64,000 nucleotides of DNA, from assembly GCA_958299035.1 (NCBI GenBank), contig CATQJL010000223.1:76959600-77023599 (forward strand). The letters run 5' to 3'. The notes beneath the pieces are model-generated. The model was not told where the DNA came from, did not search any database, and was given only the letters and a program-made list of their open reading frames with translations. Numbering within the stretch: the first letter of the stretch is position 1; every line of letters begins with the position of its first letter. Made by a program: the position numbers and the translations under genes. The stretch comes from Cylicocyclus nassatus (taxonomy: Eukaryota; Nematoda; Chromadorea; Rhabditida; Strongylidae). This document shows, piece by piece, positions 24,360-35,407 of the stretch.

Positions 24360-25085
24360 AATGCATGCAGTAAGATTCCTACCGGGAGGGAGAGGATAGC
24401 AGCTTAGAAGAGAGCTTTTCTTAAAGATCCAGAAATCTGTATTTCACGCTGTTTACCTATCCGCAAGTATTTGCTACTCTTTAACAAAAACATATTGAAC
24501 AGGAGCGAGAAGCGTACAGCATTTCCAGCTTTTTGTACGACTTCCGGATAGTACCCGCCGGCCCACCCAGGGCTCGGCACGAGGTGGCTTACAAGCAAGC
24601 TGGATATTGTTTTTGGGAAAAAAGCAAAGGGGGTTTCGTTTTTGTGACCGAAGAGACACGGAAAATTGGCGACGGCGACCTTTTTTTTTAGTCGACGTTT
24701 CGTTTTTTGGGGGATTTTGGGGAATTTTTCAGGTTTTTAGAGGAAATTTGGTTGAGGGTCAAAGGGGACTTCGTAAAAATTCCCAAAAGTCAAAGGGGAC
24801 TTCGTTTTTTCCATTTTCATCTAGCCACCTCGTGCCGAGCCCTGGGCCCACCACCTCTTCTTCAAACTCTTTTTTTTACAGTCAATGGAAACGCGCCAGA
24901 GTTTTTCTATTTGACTAATCGAACAGTGCTATGCACGTTGCTGATAAGAACAAATTGAATTGCCATGAAATTTGCGATGAATCACAAATCGAAAGTTGGG
25001 TTTATCGAAAAGTTCGATATCTCAAAACTTCATTGGTTCTTATCAGTACCATGCTTGATAGGGAATGGTAGAACTCAACCCAATC
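24360..25085. mobile_element. Inverted-repeat element, family A, copy 3, interrupted
   Basis: 24360-24567 and 24853 to about 25085 align with the left half and centre of copy 1 (GAACAGGAGCGAGAAGC, CAGTGCTATGCACGTTGC, CTGATAAGAACAAAT). The copy is split by the hAT-type element at 24568-24844. The distal right arm is missing. Confidence 0.55.
24568..24844. mobile_element. hAT-type non-autonomous element, 277-bp reference copy
   Basis: Best-preserved short copy: both ends read CAGGGCTCGGCACGAGGTGG inward. Perfect 8-bp duplication GGCCCACC at 24560-24567 and 24845-24852. An 8-bp duplication with CA(G)GG termini is characteristic of the hAT superfamily. The interior has AAGCAAAGGGGGTTTCG and GTCAAAGGGGACTTCG arms. 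Non-coding. Confidence 0.85.
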
Positions 25086-25380
25086 ATACCAAGCAAGCTG
25101 AATATCATAGGACTCATCTTGAAACGCTGACCTCAAATTTATGTTTAACACTTTTCAAGAACACTCATTGAGTTGTTGTTGAATATGTTCTCTCTTGTAA
25201 TCAGAATACCGATAGCCACTGACGCCCCGCCAGCAGGCTTCCCTTTAACGAACTGTATTTGTAGGAATTTGAGAATTTCCTCATATTTGCCCGCTTGTAA
25301 ATCCTTCTATTATAGATAGCAGATAATCTTTCGGCAGATAATCATTTACTATAATAATTCGCAGGCCCCCGCCATCAAGT

Positions 25381-25449
25381 GTAAACATGTGGCTATGTCC
25401 GGCGATGACGTCACCAGTGACATCGTCACTGCCGGCGAGCATGTTTACA
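25381..25449. repeat. 69-bp palindrome with a CRE-like core
   Basis: GTAAACATG at the left is mirrored by CATGTTTAC at the right, with GTCCGGC / GCCGGC pairing inside and TGACGTCACCAGTGAC at the centre. It forms a cruciform or hairpin. The core TGACGTCA equals a CREB/ATF site, which may be chance. Confidence 0.55.
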
Positions 25450-26850
25450 ACCCCTTAAGATCCAGAGAGCACCAGACAGTTCTGGAACTTTCTTTGAAAG
25501 GTCAATTTCACAAAAAAGTCGAAAACAAAAGAATTCGTCGCAATTCAATCCATTGAACGATTCACTACCACCGGCGGGCATGTCTACAACCCCTTAGGGT
25601 TCAGAGAGCGCCAGAGAGTTCTGGAACTTTCTTTGAAAGGTCAATTTCACAAAAAAGTCAAAAACAAAAAACTCAGACGTCGCAAAGCCAAATAAGCAAC
25701 CTTTTGCCTCCAAAACTGTGCATCACATAGACACCACCTTGCATTACGTATGCTTCGGTCGCCTTTCATGTTAGGCTCACTTCACTCATCAACCGTACCC
25801 AAAGTCAAAGTGGTATTCATCCCAACACTCTCTATCCACCTTACTGTTGCATCTTTTGAAATCTATCCCAAATCTCTTCCTGTCCCAATGGTTGCTCTAT
25901 CACTTCTATTATCATCGAGTTTACATTCCGAAAGTTCTTCCCTCCATGCTTATCGGTAGCTTTGAGCGCTAGATACGCGAAAATCGGTCTTTTTCTCTCT
26001 CCCTCTATAAGTTTTCTCTTCTTTACGCTTAATTCATTGCTCCAGCAGTGTCTTCATGTCAAAAAAAAAATGGTAAAACAATTTAGGGGATAAATAGCTA
26101 TCTCAATAATCAATATATCTCAATAACTGCTGGCTTTGCTTTCAAGCCTTTTTCGTTCTTATATCGTTACCTTCAAACATTGTTTCCAAGTCAAATTCGT
26201 TGTTGCACAAAAATGCAGAAATTGTTTTGATCTTCTAAAATCTATCGACCTTGCTGCACTCTGAGATCTGTTAGTTTCAATCATTGTCTCAACTCTAAAC
26301 ACTGTTTCGTGCCAGAGGCGTCGCATAAGACTATATCGTAACCTAACAAATCGCTGCATTCTAACTTTTTCTCCAGTCTTAATTTTAGCACTGTAAGATG
26401 CACTTTCATCTATCACAAAAAAATTAAAAACGCTATAGAGTTGCCTATTTCAACGAGTTTCGTTCTTTCAACAATCTAATCCATATATGAACGATTCACT
26501 ACTGCCGGTGAGCATGTTCACCAGACAGCTCTGGTTTCTTTGAAAAGTCAATTTCACAAAAAAAGTCAAAAACAAAAGAATTCGTCGCAATTCAGTCCAT
26601 ATAAGAACGATTCACTACTGCTGGGGGCAAGCCACCCCTTAGGGTTCAGAGAGCACTAGCCAGTTCTGGAACTTTCTTTGATAGGTCAATTTCACAAAAA
26701 AGTCGAAAAAAAAGAATTCAAACGTCGCAAAGCCAAATAAGTAAGTAACCTTTTGCCTCAAAAACTGCATCACATAGACACCACCTTGCATTACGTATGC
26801 TTCGGTCGCCATTCATGTCAGTTTCACTTCACTCATCAACCGTACTCATT
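25441..26850. repeat. Local duplications, about 1.1 kb apart
   Basis: The block beginning near 25560 (TTAGGGTTCAGAGAGCGCC, AAAAGTCAAAAACAAAA, GCATCACATAGACACCACC, TTACGTATGCTTCGGTCGCC) recurs at about 26600-26850 in the same orientation. A shorter version of its first third recurs at 25441-25555 and 26490-26570. Between the copies, 25.85-26.45 kb shows only weak frames. No gene is recognised. Confidence 0.6.
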
Positions 26851-27432
26851 GCTTCAGAGCATCATGAAATAGTCTACGGAGAAACTGAGTGATGATCATC
26901 AGTACGTTTTTATGTATGAATTTGAGCAAACATCTCTTTGACGGCTTCATATGCTTTTTTAAATGCATAAACCATAAGCTTTATAGAAATTTGTGTCAAA
27001 ACAGTAGATTAAACCATCAACATTAGTAGATGAAATCATAGTTTTGTTTGACGAAAAAACTCGGCCTATGATTATCAGCAAACATTTTCTGGATATGTGT
27101 CTAATCATTCGAGAATTTGCTATGTAAAAAACTTGAGAGCAATTTAAGAAACAAGGATATCTCTATCATCTCTGTAGCAAAGTCCCATAATTTCTGGATA
27201 ACTTTTGTTGCTTGCGCAGTTAGTCATTGTATGCTGGATTTCATTGAACGTCTGTCAAAAACTCCTAGTTCGTGTTCATTTCCGGACTATCTGTACACAG
27301 TATTTTGTCTAGCCAAGAGATTTATACGAAGCACGATGAAAAATTTTGAATGTGTTGTAAAAAATTTTTGCTTCGCGGTATCGCAGTATGTGTAATTTAC
27401 CTATGCTCAATAAAGGCATATAGGAATCTGAT

Positions 27433-27786
27433 ATGGATTCGCAGACTACGCAGATGCCTTCTGACATCGGTGAAACGAAAAAGGAACTCGCGAGCAGTTC
27501 TCGAAGAAAGGCTACGCGTGTTACTTCTAGAAAATCGGAAACCGAAGACGAACGCGATGCAAGACTTGCTGCAGAAGCACAACGAGTTGCTCTCAAAAGA
27601 TCTAACGAGACGCAAGATGAGCGCAAGCAACTTCTTGCAGCAATGGCAGAAAGGGATAGATTGGAAAGAATGAGTGAAAGCGAACAGAACAGAAGAGAAC
27701 GCCTTGCAGTGAAGGCTGAGAGAGCAAGGACGCTGAGAGCCAAAGCAAAAGAAAGAAAAAATCGGTGGGAACGCAGGATGAGTTAG
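27433..27786 (+). pseudogene. Helitron N-terminal coiled-coil segment
   Basis: 117 codons, highly charged, built of imperfect units of about 20-25 residues such as ETEDERDARLAAEAQRVALK and SEQNRRERLAVKAERA. Such Arg/Glu-rich repeats precede the Rep domain in many animal Helitrons. It is predicted to form coiled coil; its role in transposition is not established. The frame ends at TAG (27784-27786) before the next segment, which is in another frame. Its own start may lie upstream, because no 5' boundary of the element is visible. Confidence 0.6.
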
Positions 27787-28118
27787 GCAAAGTCCAGAAG
27801 CGATCGAGACTTCAGGACAGTGTGAAGGGCACACCAATGCCATCTGCAACCACAGCTCATCAGGACGAAAGTGAAGAAGTGGTGAGCTTGAATTTTGATG
27901 GTTTTCTGTTTAAATGTCACTTTTATCAGGAGAACAATTTGGTTCCTTCCTGCTCTCATAATCTACCCAGTACAAGTTCAAAAGAATTTAATGAGGTGTG
28001 CGATCAGCTGATTCGGGTTTGGCAACATTTCACCAAAGATTTTAAGGCTTCCTCGCAACATTGCAACGAAGATGGAAGGAACACTTTAACGCTATATGAG
28101 AGACCGGAATCCGCGTGA
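27765..28118 (+). pseudogene. Helitron linker segment, uncertain
   Basis: 117 codons in another frame overlapping the end of the coiled segment. No motif is recognised (contains VSLNFDGFLFKCHFYQENNL). Its place between the charged N-terminus and the zinc-ribbon-like segment makes it probably part of the degraded Helitron protein, though parts could be non-coding. Stops separate it from the next fragment. Confidence 0.35.
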
Positions 28119-28256
28119 AGCTACGGTTCGCTTGCATTACGATTTGTTTTTCCTCAGCATGGCCACAGTTTTCAGACCAGCTCATCTCAGTGCCTTGGAC
28201 CGCGTAAACGCACCAGAACTCTTCCCAATTTCAGCATAGCCCTAACAACCAGTTAT

Positions 28257-28562
28257 GTGGAGGAAAACTTAGGTTTATTAAGTGTCAGTTGTAAGTACTG
28301 TGGGGCTCTGTATTTTCCAAACGAAGCTGCACCTGTGGATAGAAGTTTTAACCTTTGTTGCAGCTTCGGCAACATATCTTTAGACATTTTCAAGGATTTT
28401 CCCGAGCTTTTTCGCACTTTTTACACGGGAACCACCAACCTTTGCAAGAACTTCCGCGATCATATTCGCTCATATAACAGCTCTCTCGCCATGGCTTTGA
28501 TGGGGGCTCAAGTGGATACACCCCGCGGCTACGGCCCGTATTGCTTTAGAATTCATGGTTAG
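28257..28562 (+). pseudogene. Helitron-like N-terminal region (zinc-ribbon-like)
   Basis: It contains CKYCGALYFPNEA, DRSFNLCC, NFRDHIRSYNSSLAMALMGA and GYGPYCFRIHG in the order usual for the region upstream of Helitron Rep domains. Paired cysteines (CxxC and a later CC) suggest metal binding. The expected continuation is present at 28563-28756 in a different frame (HITPEEGMPRQYGQLYILD), interrupted by a stop, so at least one indel lies at about 28.56 kb. Confidence 0.75.
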
Positions 28563-28757
28563 GTGTATCACTTCGTCGGTCACATTACACCAGAAGAAGG
28601 GATGCCTCGGCAGTACGGGCAGCTCTATATATTGGACACAGAGGCGGCAGCAGCTGAGAGAAGTGGGAACCCTGCAAACGAGCACTGTGATGCCAGTGTC
28701 ATGCAGTAGTTATCGTCATGGCTGCATTCTCACAATATCTACGCAGCTTCGCTAAAG

Positions 28758-29081
28758 ATGATGGGTGACGTTGTTGCAGAAGAGGAGAGACGAGCACAAC
28801 GGGAAAGCAGACAGCTCCCAACATTCCGTGTGGTCTTTGATGATGCTCAGACTCTTGATCGCCGCCGTTACAATGTTCCCGCCACTAACGAGATAGCTGT
28901 TGTCTATGTGGGGGAAGACAACGACGTTCCAGCGACACGTTCTCTCGCTATTCATCATCGAAGGATCGGTCTGCAAGTGTTTCCAGACATCGATGGCCGT
29001 TGCGATCCGCTAACTTATCCTCTACTTTTTTCCCAGAGGCGGACTCGGTTGGCATATCCATTTGAAAAAGAGACCCAGTAG
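28758..29081 (+). pseudogene. Helitron pre-Rep segment
   Basis: Contains RRRYNVPATNEIAVVYVGED, a hallmark of Helitron proteins, then IDGRCDPLTYPLLFSQRRT, the phrase that normally precedes the Rep domain. The frame breaks after LAYPFEKETQ; the following 90 bp encodes Rep-proximal residues in another frame. Confidence 0.75.
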
Positions 29082-29174
29082 CCGCAGTCGCACTAGAATT
29101 ACTCAGCGAGAGTTTTACTCTAATCTCCTGGCCGTGCGCAGATCGTTCAATCCGCTCCATTAGCCGGCAAACTT

Positions 29175-31028
29175 TTGCAGCAATTTGTAGTTGACGCGTA
29201 CGTCAAAATTGAACAAAATCGACTAAATTATACGCGCACGCATCAAAAGGAGCTGCGGGTAGATAGTTATCGAGGGCTCATGGACCATTTGGCCAGTGAC
29301 AGCGCAGATGGGCCTCCTGGGCAACGTATAATCTTGCCTTCATCGTTTCGCGCTAGTCCGCAAGCCATGCATCAGTCATATCATGATGCAATGTCCATAG
29401 TCGCCAAATATGGGAAGCCGGATTATTTTTTAACTTTTACTTGCAATCCCCATTGGAAAGAGATAAGCGAGAATCTTTACAATGGACAATCCTCTTCAGA
29501 TCGGCCCAACTTAGTAGTGCGCGTATTTAATCGAAAGCTAGAAGTTCTACAAGAGTATCTTTTCGAGAGAAAAGTATTAGGCTCTGTTGCTGCCCACGTT
29601 GGCGTAGTAGAATGGCAGAAGCGAGGGCTTCTGCACTGTCACATGCTCTTAATAATGGTTGCAGATGCTAAGCCTAGAACTTCTGAGGATGTGGACTCGG
29701 CGGTTCATGCATATCTTCCAAGCGCTGCCGAAAATCCCCGTCTGACCAACATAGTATCGAGAAACATGATACATCGTCGATGCGGAATGACCAATCTGAC
29801 CGCCCCATGCATGCTGAATGGAAAATGTTTGAAACGTTTTCCTAGAGACTATAGGGAATTGACTGTCATTGATGTCGACGGATATCCCAAATACAAAAGA
29901 CCTCGCGACGGTCGTACGGTAAAAGTGGGAGTAGAGACGTATGATAATAGGGACGTCGTGCCATATAACCCCTATCTCTTGCTTCTTCTGAATGCTCAAA
30001 TTAACCTGGAGATCTGCGGTTATGTGCAGGCAGTTAAATACCTATTCAAATATGTGTACAAGGGACCAGATAGAACTTCCTTAAGATTAGTGCTACAGGA
30101 TACAAATCAGAGGCTTGACGAAATCCGTGCTCACTTAGACGCTCGATACGTGTGCTCTCCCGAGGCTGTGCATCATATCTTCGAGAACAAATGCCAGTTC
30201 AAATCTGACACCGTTTATCGACTGGCTGTGCACCTCCCAGATTTTCAGTCGGTGACTTTCAAGTCAGGTAGTGAGCGTGAAGCTGCGGTGCGCGAGCCCT
30301 TTCGAGATTCCATGCTCACAGCTTGGTTCAAGTTGAATGTTGAATATGATCGTATGGAAAGAGAAAATGTTGACGTGTCAAAAGGTGTTGACCCTCGTAC
30401 GCTCTACTACTACCAATTACCTGAGCACTTTACTTTTATGAAAGAAACACGGAAATGGAAAAGAAGGGAAAGGGGGAACCGTCAGATTGGTCGCATGTTT
30501 GTTGCGCCTACAAATGATCCTGAAAGATTTAGCTTGCGCATACTGCTTCTTCATCGAAAGAACATGCGCTCATTTGAAGACCTCCGCACAGTTGAAGGAC
30601 AAGTACATCCGACATTTTTGGATGCGGTACGCGCTTTAGGTCTTTTGCACGATGACGCACATTATGTCAGTCGCCTAGAGGAAGTTGCTCACTTCCAAAT
30701 GCCCGCCGAACTTGGGGCAACATTCTCCTATTTGCTGGCGTTTTGTACAATTTCCGATCCACGTCAGCTCTATGAACGCTTCAAAGTTGAAATGGCAGAG
30801 GACTTTATCCACAAAGGCTGCAGTGAAGCTGACGCCGAAGCATCAGCATACTTTGACTTATACGACCGACTAGAGGTTCTGTGCTATGACTTAGTTGTCA
30901 GTATAAAACCGCCTTCACAGACTCGACCGGTCTTGGCTGACTTGAATGACTATGTATATCATGAGCAGGGGTTGCAAATGTATGAGTGTCTTAACATGCA
31001 ACAAAGGTTGAAGCAGACAGTATTTTAG
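29175..31028 (+). pseudogene. Helitron Rep (HUH endonuclease) domain, longest intact segment
   Basis: 617 codons. Rep motif 1 is seen as YFLTFTCNP (about residues 84-92), the HUH metal-binding motif as GLLHCHMLL (151-159, His154 and His156), and the tyrosine motif as KYLFKYVYKG (288-297). These would nick and join DNA during rolling-circle transposition. The C-terminal half (DAVRALGLLHDDAHY and onward) leads into the helicase linker. The frame ends at TAG at 31026-31028, about 40 bp before the Walker A motif, which is in another frame. The catalytic residues look intact, so loss of function comes from frame breaks elsewhere. Confidence 0.9.
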
Positions 31029-31054
31029 CGTCATTCGGTCTTGGACGACACAAA

Positions 31055-31345
31055 TTGCATTTCGTCGATGGTCCTGGAGGTAGTGGAAAGACCTATTTGT
31101 ATAATGCCATATACCATATGTTAAAAGGGCAGCACAAATCCATTATCTGCGTAGCTTGGACGGGAATCGCAGCTAGTTTATTACCTGAGGGAAGAACGGC
31201 CAGCTCCAGGCTCAAATCAAATATGCATGAGGGCAATCGTAACTCCACTATGCGTCGAGACTCCAAAGAGGCCATTCCACTCAAGAAAGCAGACATCATT
31301 ATCTGGGACGAAATTAGCATGGTCCCGAAGTTTGGCTTGAAGTAG
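31055..31345 (+). pseudogene. Helitron PIF1-like helicase, Walker A/B segment
   Basis: Walker A GPGGSGKTY at about residues 6-14 and Walker B IIIWDEISMV near residues 85-94, as in the PIF1 group of SF1B helicases that unwind DNA for Helitrons. The frame stops after FGLK (31343-31345); helicase sequence continues in another frame. Confidence 0.85.
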
Positions 31346-31367
31346 TTAAGTTCTATTCCAAGATTTA

Positions 31368-31697
31368 ATGTGCAACAGCGAGCTCTTCGGAGGAAAGACT
31401 ATTGTATTAGGGGGAGATTTTCGACAGGTATTGCCTATCATAGTACGAGGACAGGAGTCGGATATGATCGACGCTTGCGTGAAAAATAGTGATCTTTGGA
31501 AGTCATTTCGCAAACACCGTCTTCCAATTAACATGCGAGCGGTTGAATCTGGATCTGATTGGTGTGATTTCTTGATGACCGTTGGAAATGGAGAGGCAGA
31601 CGAAGACGAAATGAGTAGAATAGAACTTCCGCGTGAAATCGTCTCTAGTGGCAATCTTATTGACGAGGTGTTTGGAGACCTCCCTTACAGACTTTGA
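31368..31697 (+). pseudogene. Helitron helicase middle segment
   Basis: Contains LGGDFRQVLPI, helicase motif III, and LPINMRAVESG, both typical of PIF1-like Helitron helicases. It overlaps the next fragment by about 65 bp in a different frame, so another indel lies near 31.65-31.70 kb. Confidence 0.85.
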
Positions 31698-32322
31698 AAC
31701 ATTAAGCGAACGTGCGATACTGGCGCCGAGAAACCTTGAGGCATATAGAATTAATGAAGAAGCGTTAGACAAACTTCCAGGCCAACTGCGCGAATACATA
31801 AGTGCTGATGATGTGATGAGTGATGAGGCGGAAACAAACCAATATAGCACTGAATTCTTGAATAGCCTAACTCCAGCTGGACTACCTCCACACAAGCTTA
31901 GATTGAAGGAAGGGTCGATAATTATGCTTCTGCGGAATTTAGACGTTCGGAATGGTCTTTGCAATGGTACTAGATTGATAGTCGCGCATTGCGGCTATTT
32001 CGTTCTAGGTTGCAGGTTTGCATCAGGTGATCGAAAGGGAGATTTCGTGCCAATCCCATGCATAGATAATTATACTGACAAAGGGGTTCCATTTCGATTG
32101 CAAAGGAGACAGTTCCCCGTCCGTTTGTCGTTTGCAATGACAATAAATAAAGCGCAAGGGCAGAGTTTGACGAACGTGGGTATTTTTCTCGATACGGAGG
32201 TGTTCTCGCATAGACAACTTTATGTGGCTTTATCGCAAGCTTGAAGAAAACAAGGTCTCAAAGTGCAGAAGGCACAGGAACGGGTGAAAAATGTGGTCAT
32301 CAAGGCAGTTCTCAAGTTGTAG
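31633..32322 (+). pseudogene. Helitron helicase C-terminal segment
   Basis: Contains LAPRNLEAYRINEEAL, GSIIMLLRNLDVRNGLCNGT and the C-terminal helicase motifs FAMTINKAQGQSL and LYVALSQA. The frame stops at 32242-32244 after SQA, but the usual tail follows in another frame (KVQKAQERVKNVVIKAVLKL, stop at 32320-32322). The helicase is therefore nearly complete but broken. Confidence 0.85.
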
Positions 32323-32490
32323 CCATGAATTAAGTATCTAACAGACTATCACCAATTATCCACATATTGAAATCCTCAACAATCTTGACGATCTTGATAG
32401 CTTTGTTTTGTTTTCTTACGTGTCACAACCAAAATTTGTTAACAATTAGCATTACTCGCATATCACTATACATTCATCTATCTTACGTCA

Positions 32491-32903
32491 TCTTATATAT
32501 AAAGCTGAATGTCTGTCTGTCTGTCTGTATGTATGTATGTATGTCTGTACGTATGTGCGGAATAGAAATTTTTATTTCTGAACCGATCGGGACCAAACTT
32601 GGCACACATATACTTCGGGGCAGGGAGCGTGTCATAGGCTACTTTTCGTTATCGATCGATATCGATTTTATTGATGCTGATTACCCCCCTGTGCAAAATC
32701 CTAGCCCCCTAGCTCGAATTTTGCAAAAAATCGGTAAAATCGACATCGATCGATAACGAAAAGTGGGCTATGACACGCTCCCTGCCCCGAAGTGTATGTG
32801 TGCAAAGTTCGGTCCCAATCGGTTCAGAAATAAAAATTTCTATTCGGAACATACGTACACGGGTCTAGCTGGCAGGCCCGGCGGAGCCGGGCAAGCCAGC
32901 TAG
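32491..32903 (+). mobile_element. Non-autonomous Helitron, 413 bp, complete ends
   Basis: The 5' end TCTTATATATAAAGCTGAAT follows an A, and the 3' end CTAG is followed by T, the Helitron A|T target pattern. Just before the 3' end lies the hairpin GCCCGGC-GGA-GCCGGGC, inside a larger palindrome (CTAGCTGGC ... GCCAGCTAG). A (CTGT)n/(ATGT)n tract follows the 5' end. The body is itself an inverted repeat around ATCGATCGAT-rich sequence. It sits 168 bp after the helicase stop of the decayed Helitron. Confidence 0.85.
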
Positions 32904-33016
32904 TTACCTCTATATCATACTACTCATGTGCTGAATACACTCTAGTTAGTTATTAACTATTAACCTTGCACATGCATATACTCATCGATCTCACTCTTAT
33001 CTTCAAATGTTACGAG

Positions 33017-33731
33017 CAGAGCTCGGCACAGTGGCTTGCAAAGCAAGCTCGATATCGTTTTTGGTGGAAAAAGCAAAGGGTATATCGTTTTTGCGGAAGA
33101 CCATAACGCTGTCTTTCGATCTGCCGGCATGCCGCCAGCAATAAACAAAGGGTTTGTTTACAGCGAAGTGAAGATGAAATGGCACCAAAATAGGTGTGTA
33201 GATAGGCATTGGGGAGTTGGGACCATGTATGAAAAATTATGAAAAAATTATGTGAACTAAGGGCATGGTAAACTTTTTTCGGAGTTAGGTGGCTTTCAAG
33301 CCACCTGGATAGCCACCTGAGGTGGCTTAGCGCAAACAAAGTCATAGATTTCCTATTCTTCACATAGTTTTTTCAAATTTTTTCCAAAAAAGTAATCTGC
33401 ATCCAATATTCTACAAAACAGCTCTTGTACCTTCTCAAACCCTCTCCTCCGCGCCTAGTTATAGCCCTCCAAATTATCTGGATGGCAGCGGCAAAGGTGC
33501 TCCAAGCTCGCGGTGATGCTCGGCGGACACAGCATGCCGCCAACCCGCAGATTACAAACAATCACTTGTTCTTATTCCCTATTTATTGTCGGTTTTGTAT
33601 TCTTTTATTCTTTTTGTTTTCATGTTTCATTTGTTCGTTAGCCTGTCAAGGGAGATGTCGTACTTTTGTGGCGAAGTCAAGGGGGACTTCGTTTTTTGCA
33701 TTTTCAACTAGCCACCTCGTGCCGAGCCCTG
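33017..33731. mobile_element. hAT-type non-autonomous element, 715-bp form
   Basis: Left end CAGAGCTCGGCACAGTGGCT, right end GCCACCTCGTGCCGAGCCCTG-type. Perfect 8-bp duplication GTTACGAG at 33009-33016 and 33732-33739. Shares AACTTTTTTCGGAG and GCCACCTGAGGTGGC with the 14.6-kb copy. Overlapping frames inside are not protein-like. Confidence 0.8.
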
Positions 33732-33739
33732 GTTACGAG

Positions 33740-34599
33740 TTACGTATCATGTACTCCATTCCGTTACTAAGCACTGAATTTACTTAGTCTAGCGATAGCC
33801 GATTATTCATGAATTTTGCTTTGATTATGTTGTAAACTCCAAGGTATTTTCACATGAGCGATTGTGCAAATTTTGCAAAAGAGAGTGGTCTTATAGTTTA
33901 CAAAGTAGATCAAACTACAGATTTTGACTCCAAAGTTGCTGCTTTAGTAATAGTGAATCGATTCACGGGTGTAACCTCTAAGAAAAAACCTCATTTCTCA
34001 AAAACTTTGCCGGTCAGGTTATTCTATATCAAATTAGCATGAACCGTACGTATGTCGTCGTACACTGTCTGAATAATGCTGGATAAGCTGAAATTTGGAA
34101 TACATAGCTGAAAGCGCCAGGATGATAGCTTATGAATTGTACATTTTATCCACTTACAAGACCAAAGCGCCGCGTAGCGGCGCTTTGGTTTTGTAAACAT
34201 ATATTGGAGATCAGCGAGCCCGATGAAAGATAGCTTGCTTGGTATGGCTGGGTCAGTTCCTAACCATTCCCTGTCCAACCATTTTAGACAGGTTATATAT
34301 CGTCAGACTTACCCTGAAACACTGTTTTCAAGTATAAGTTTATTATCTGCCGAACGACTATTTGGAGGGAGCGTTTACGTGTGCGATTTGTCAAGTGTTC
34401 TGTGGCGCATGTTTAACGCTCCGTTTCAAAAACATCTTTCTAAATCTTTGATGAATGTGCTTTTTCGTTATTTAGAATAATAGACGCTGTAGATCGCGCC
34501 GCCAGGCTGCCTTTCAACGCACTATATTCGTTGTAACTTAAATAATTTTTTGAGCGCTCACAACTCCTTCCAAATAGTCGTTCGGCAGATAATAAATGC
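33740..34599. other. No gene recognised; GC-rich hairpin inside
   Basis: 34156-34194 is a hairpin with 13 perfect GC-rich base pairs (ACCAAAGCGCCGC / GCGGCGCTTTGGT, loop GTA) extended by five more pairs including one G.T. The rest is AT-rich without recognisable coding sequence. Confidence 0.4.
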
Positions 34600-35045
34600 A
34601 TTTGTAATCAGCGTTTTAAGGCCGGTTCGATGATATACAGTTTGTTTGGAACGGCTGTGTTAAGTGCTGACCATTTTTTCGTGAGTTAAGTTTTAACCAT
34701 TTCCTTGTTAGCACTGTTGGGTTGGATAATTAGCACAACTTTGGAATGTTTTCGTTAGTTTCAAAGAGAGAAAAATGATTTAAAGGAAAGATGGTGGGCG
34801 CCGGGGATCATCAGGGAATCGTACAAGAAGCTGGAAGATGCGGCCTGTACAGCTTCTCGCTCCTATTCAATGTGCCTATACTGAAGGATTGTAGGGATAC
34901 CTATGGATAGGTAAACAGCGTGAAATCCACTTTGTATCCTGAAGTTGTAGATATCTGGAGCTTCAGGATAAAAAATTTACTTTCAAGCTGCTTTGCTGCC
35001 TTATCCTCCCGGTGAAAATGCAAATGCATGCGGTTCTTAGATGAC
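34600..35045. mobile_element. Inverted-repeat element, family A, right half
   Basis: TACAGCTTCTCGCTCC, AAACAGCGTGAAATCCA and GCAAATGCATGCGG follow the order of the right arm in copy 1. The left arm is missing or very diverged. A family K end (AATCAGCGTTTTAAGG) lies at its start. Confidence 0.5.
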
Positions 35046-35407
35046 AGGCATATTTGAAAAAAATGTTATTGGCTCTGCTCGTTTTCCTACACATATGTAG
35101 CAGCTCCAGGGTTCACCTTCATACTTTATTATCAGTTGACTGATATTGGTAGGTTTTTTTACAACGCTCCTAATTTTACCTTACCTCGCAAAATGGCTTA
35201 TAGGGATAGTTAGGACCATTGTTTTCGCCCGCAAGATCTATTGCTGCTTCATACAGATTCTCCCACTTCGACCATCTAGAATTCAATCAATTCAAAAAAC
35301 AAGTGAAGCTCAGCTGATAACGGCAACCCACAAGTACATTTTGAATATGATCGTGTCCTCAATGTTTCGACTGCAAGGTCCATGGACCCAGCGGTAGATT
35401 TTCATTA

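Larger units (their letters stand above)
27433..32322 (+). mobile_element. Decayed autonomous Helitron (Rep-helicase)
   Basis: Fragments of one Helitron polyprotein lie in order on the plus strand: coiled charged N-terminus, Helitron-like N-terminal region, Rep with the HUH motif, and a PIF1-like helicase to its C-terminal stop at 32320-32322. The fragments are in different frames, so there are several frame changes and internal stops. The 5' end (expected TC after an A) and the element's own 3' hairpin plus CTAG are not identified with certainty; the CTAG end at 32903 belongs to a separate short Helitron. Confidence 0.85.

Noticed and set aside
24568..24590. CTCGGCACGAGG resembles a common cDNA-library adaptor, suggesting vector contamination
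   Set aside because: It is the terminus of a dispersed element with 8-bp target duplications and copies of different age and length, so it is genomic.
27309..27849. Long minus-strand frames opposite the Helitron N-terminus
   Set aside because: They are antisense shadows of the Arg/Glu-rich coiled-coil coding sequence.
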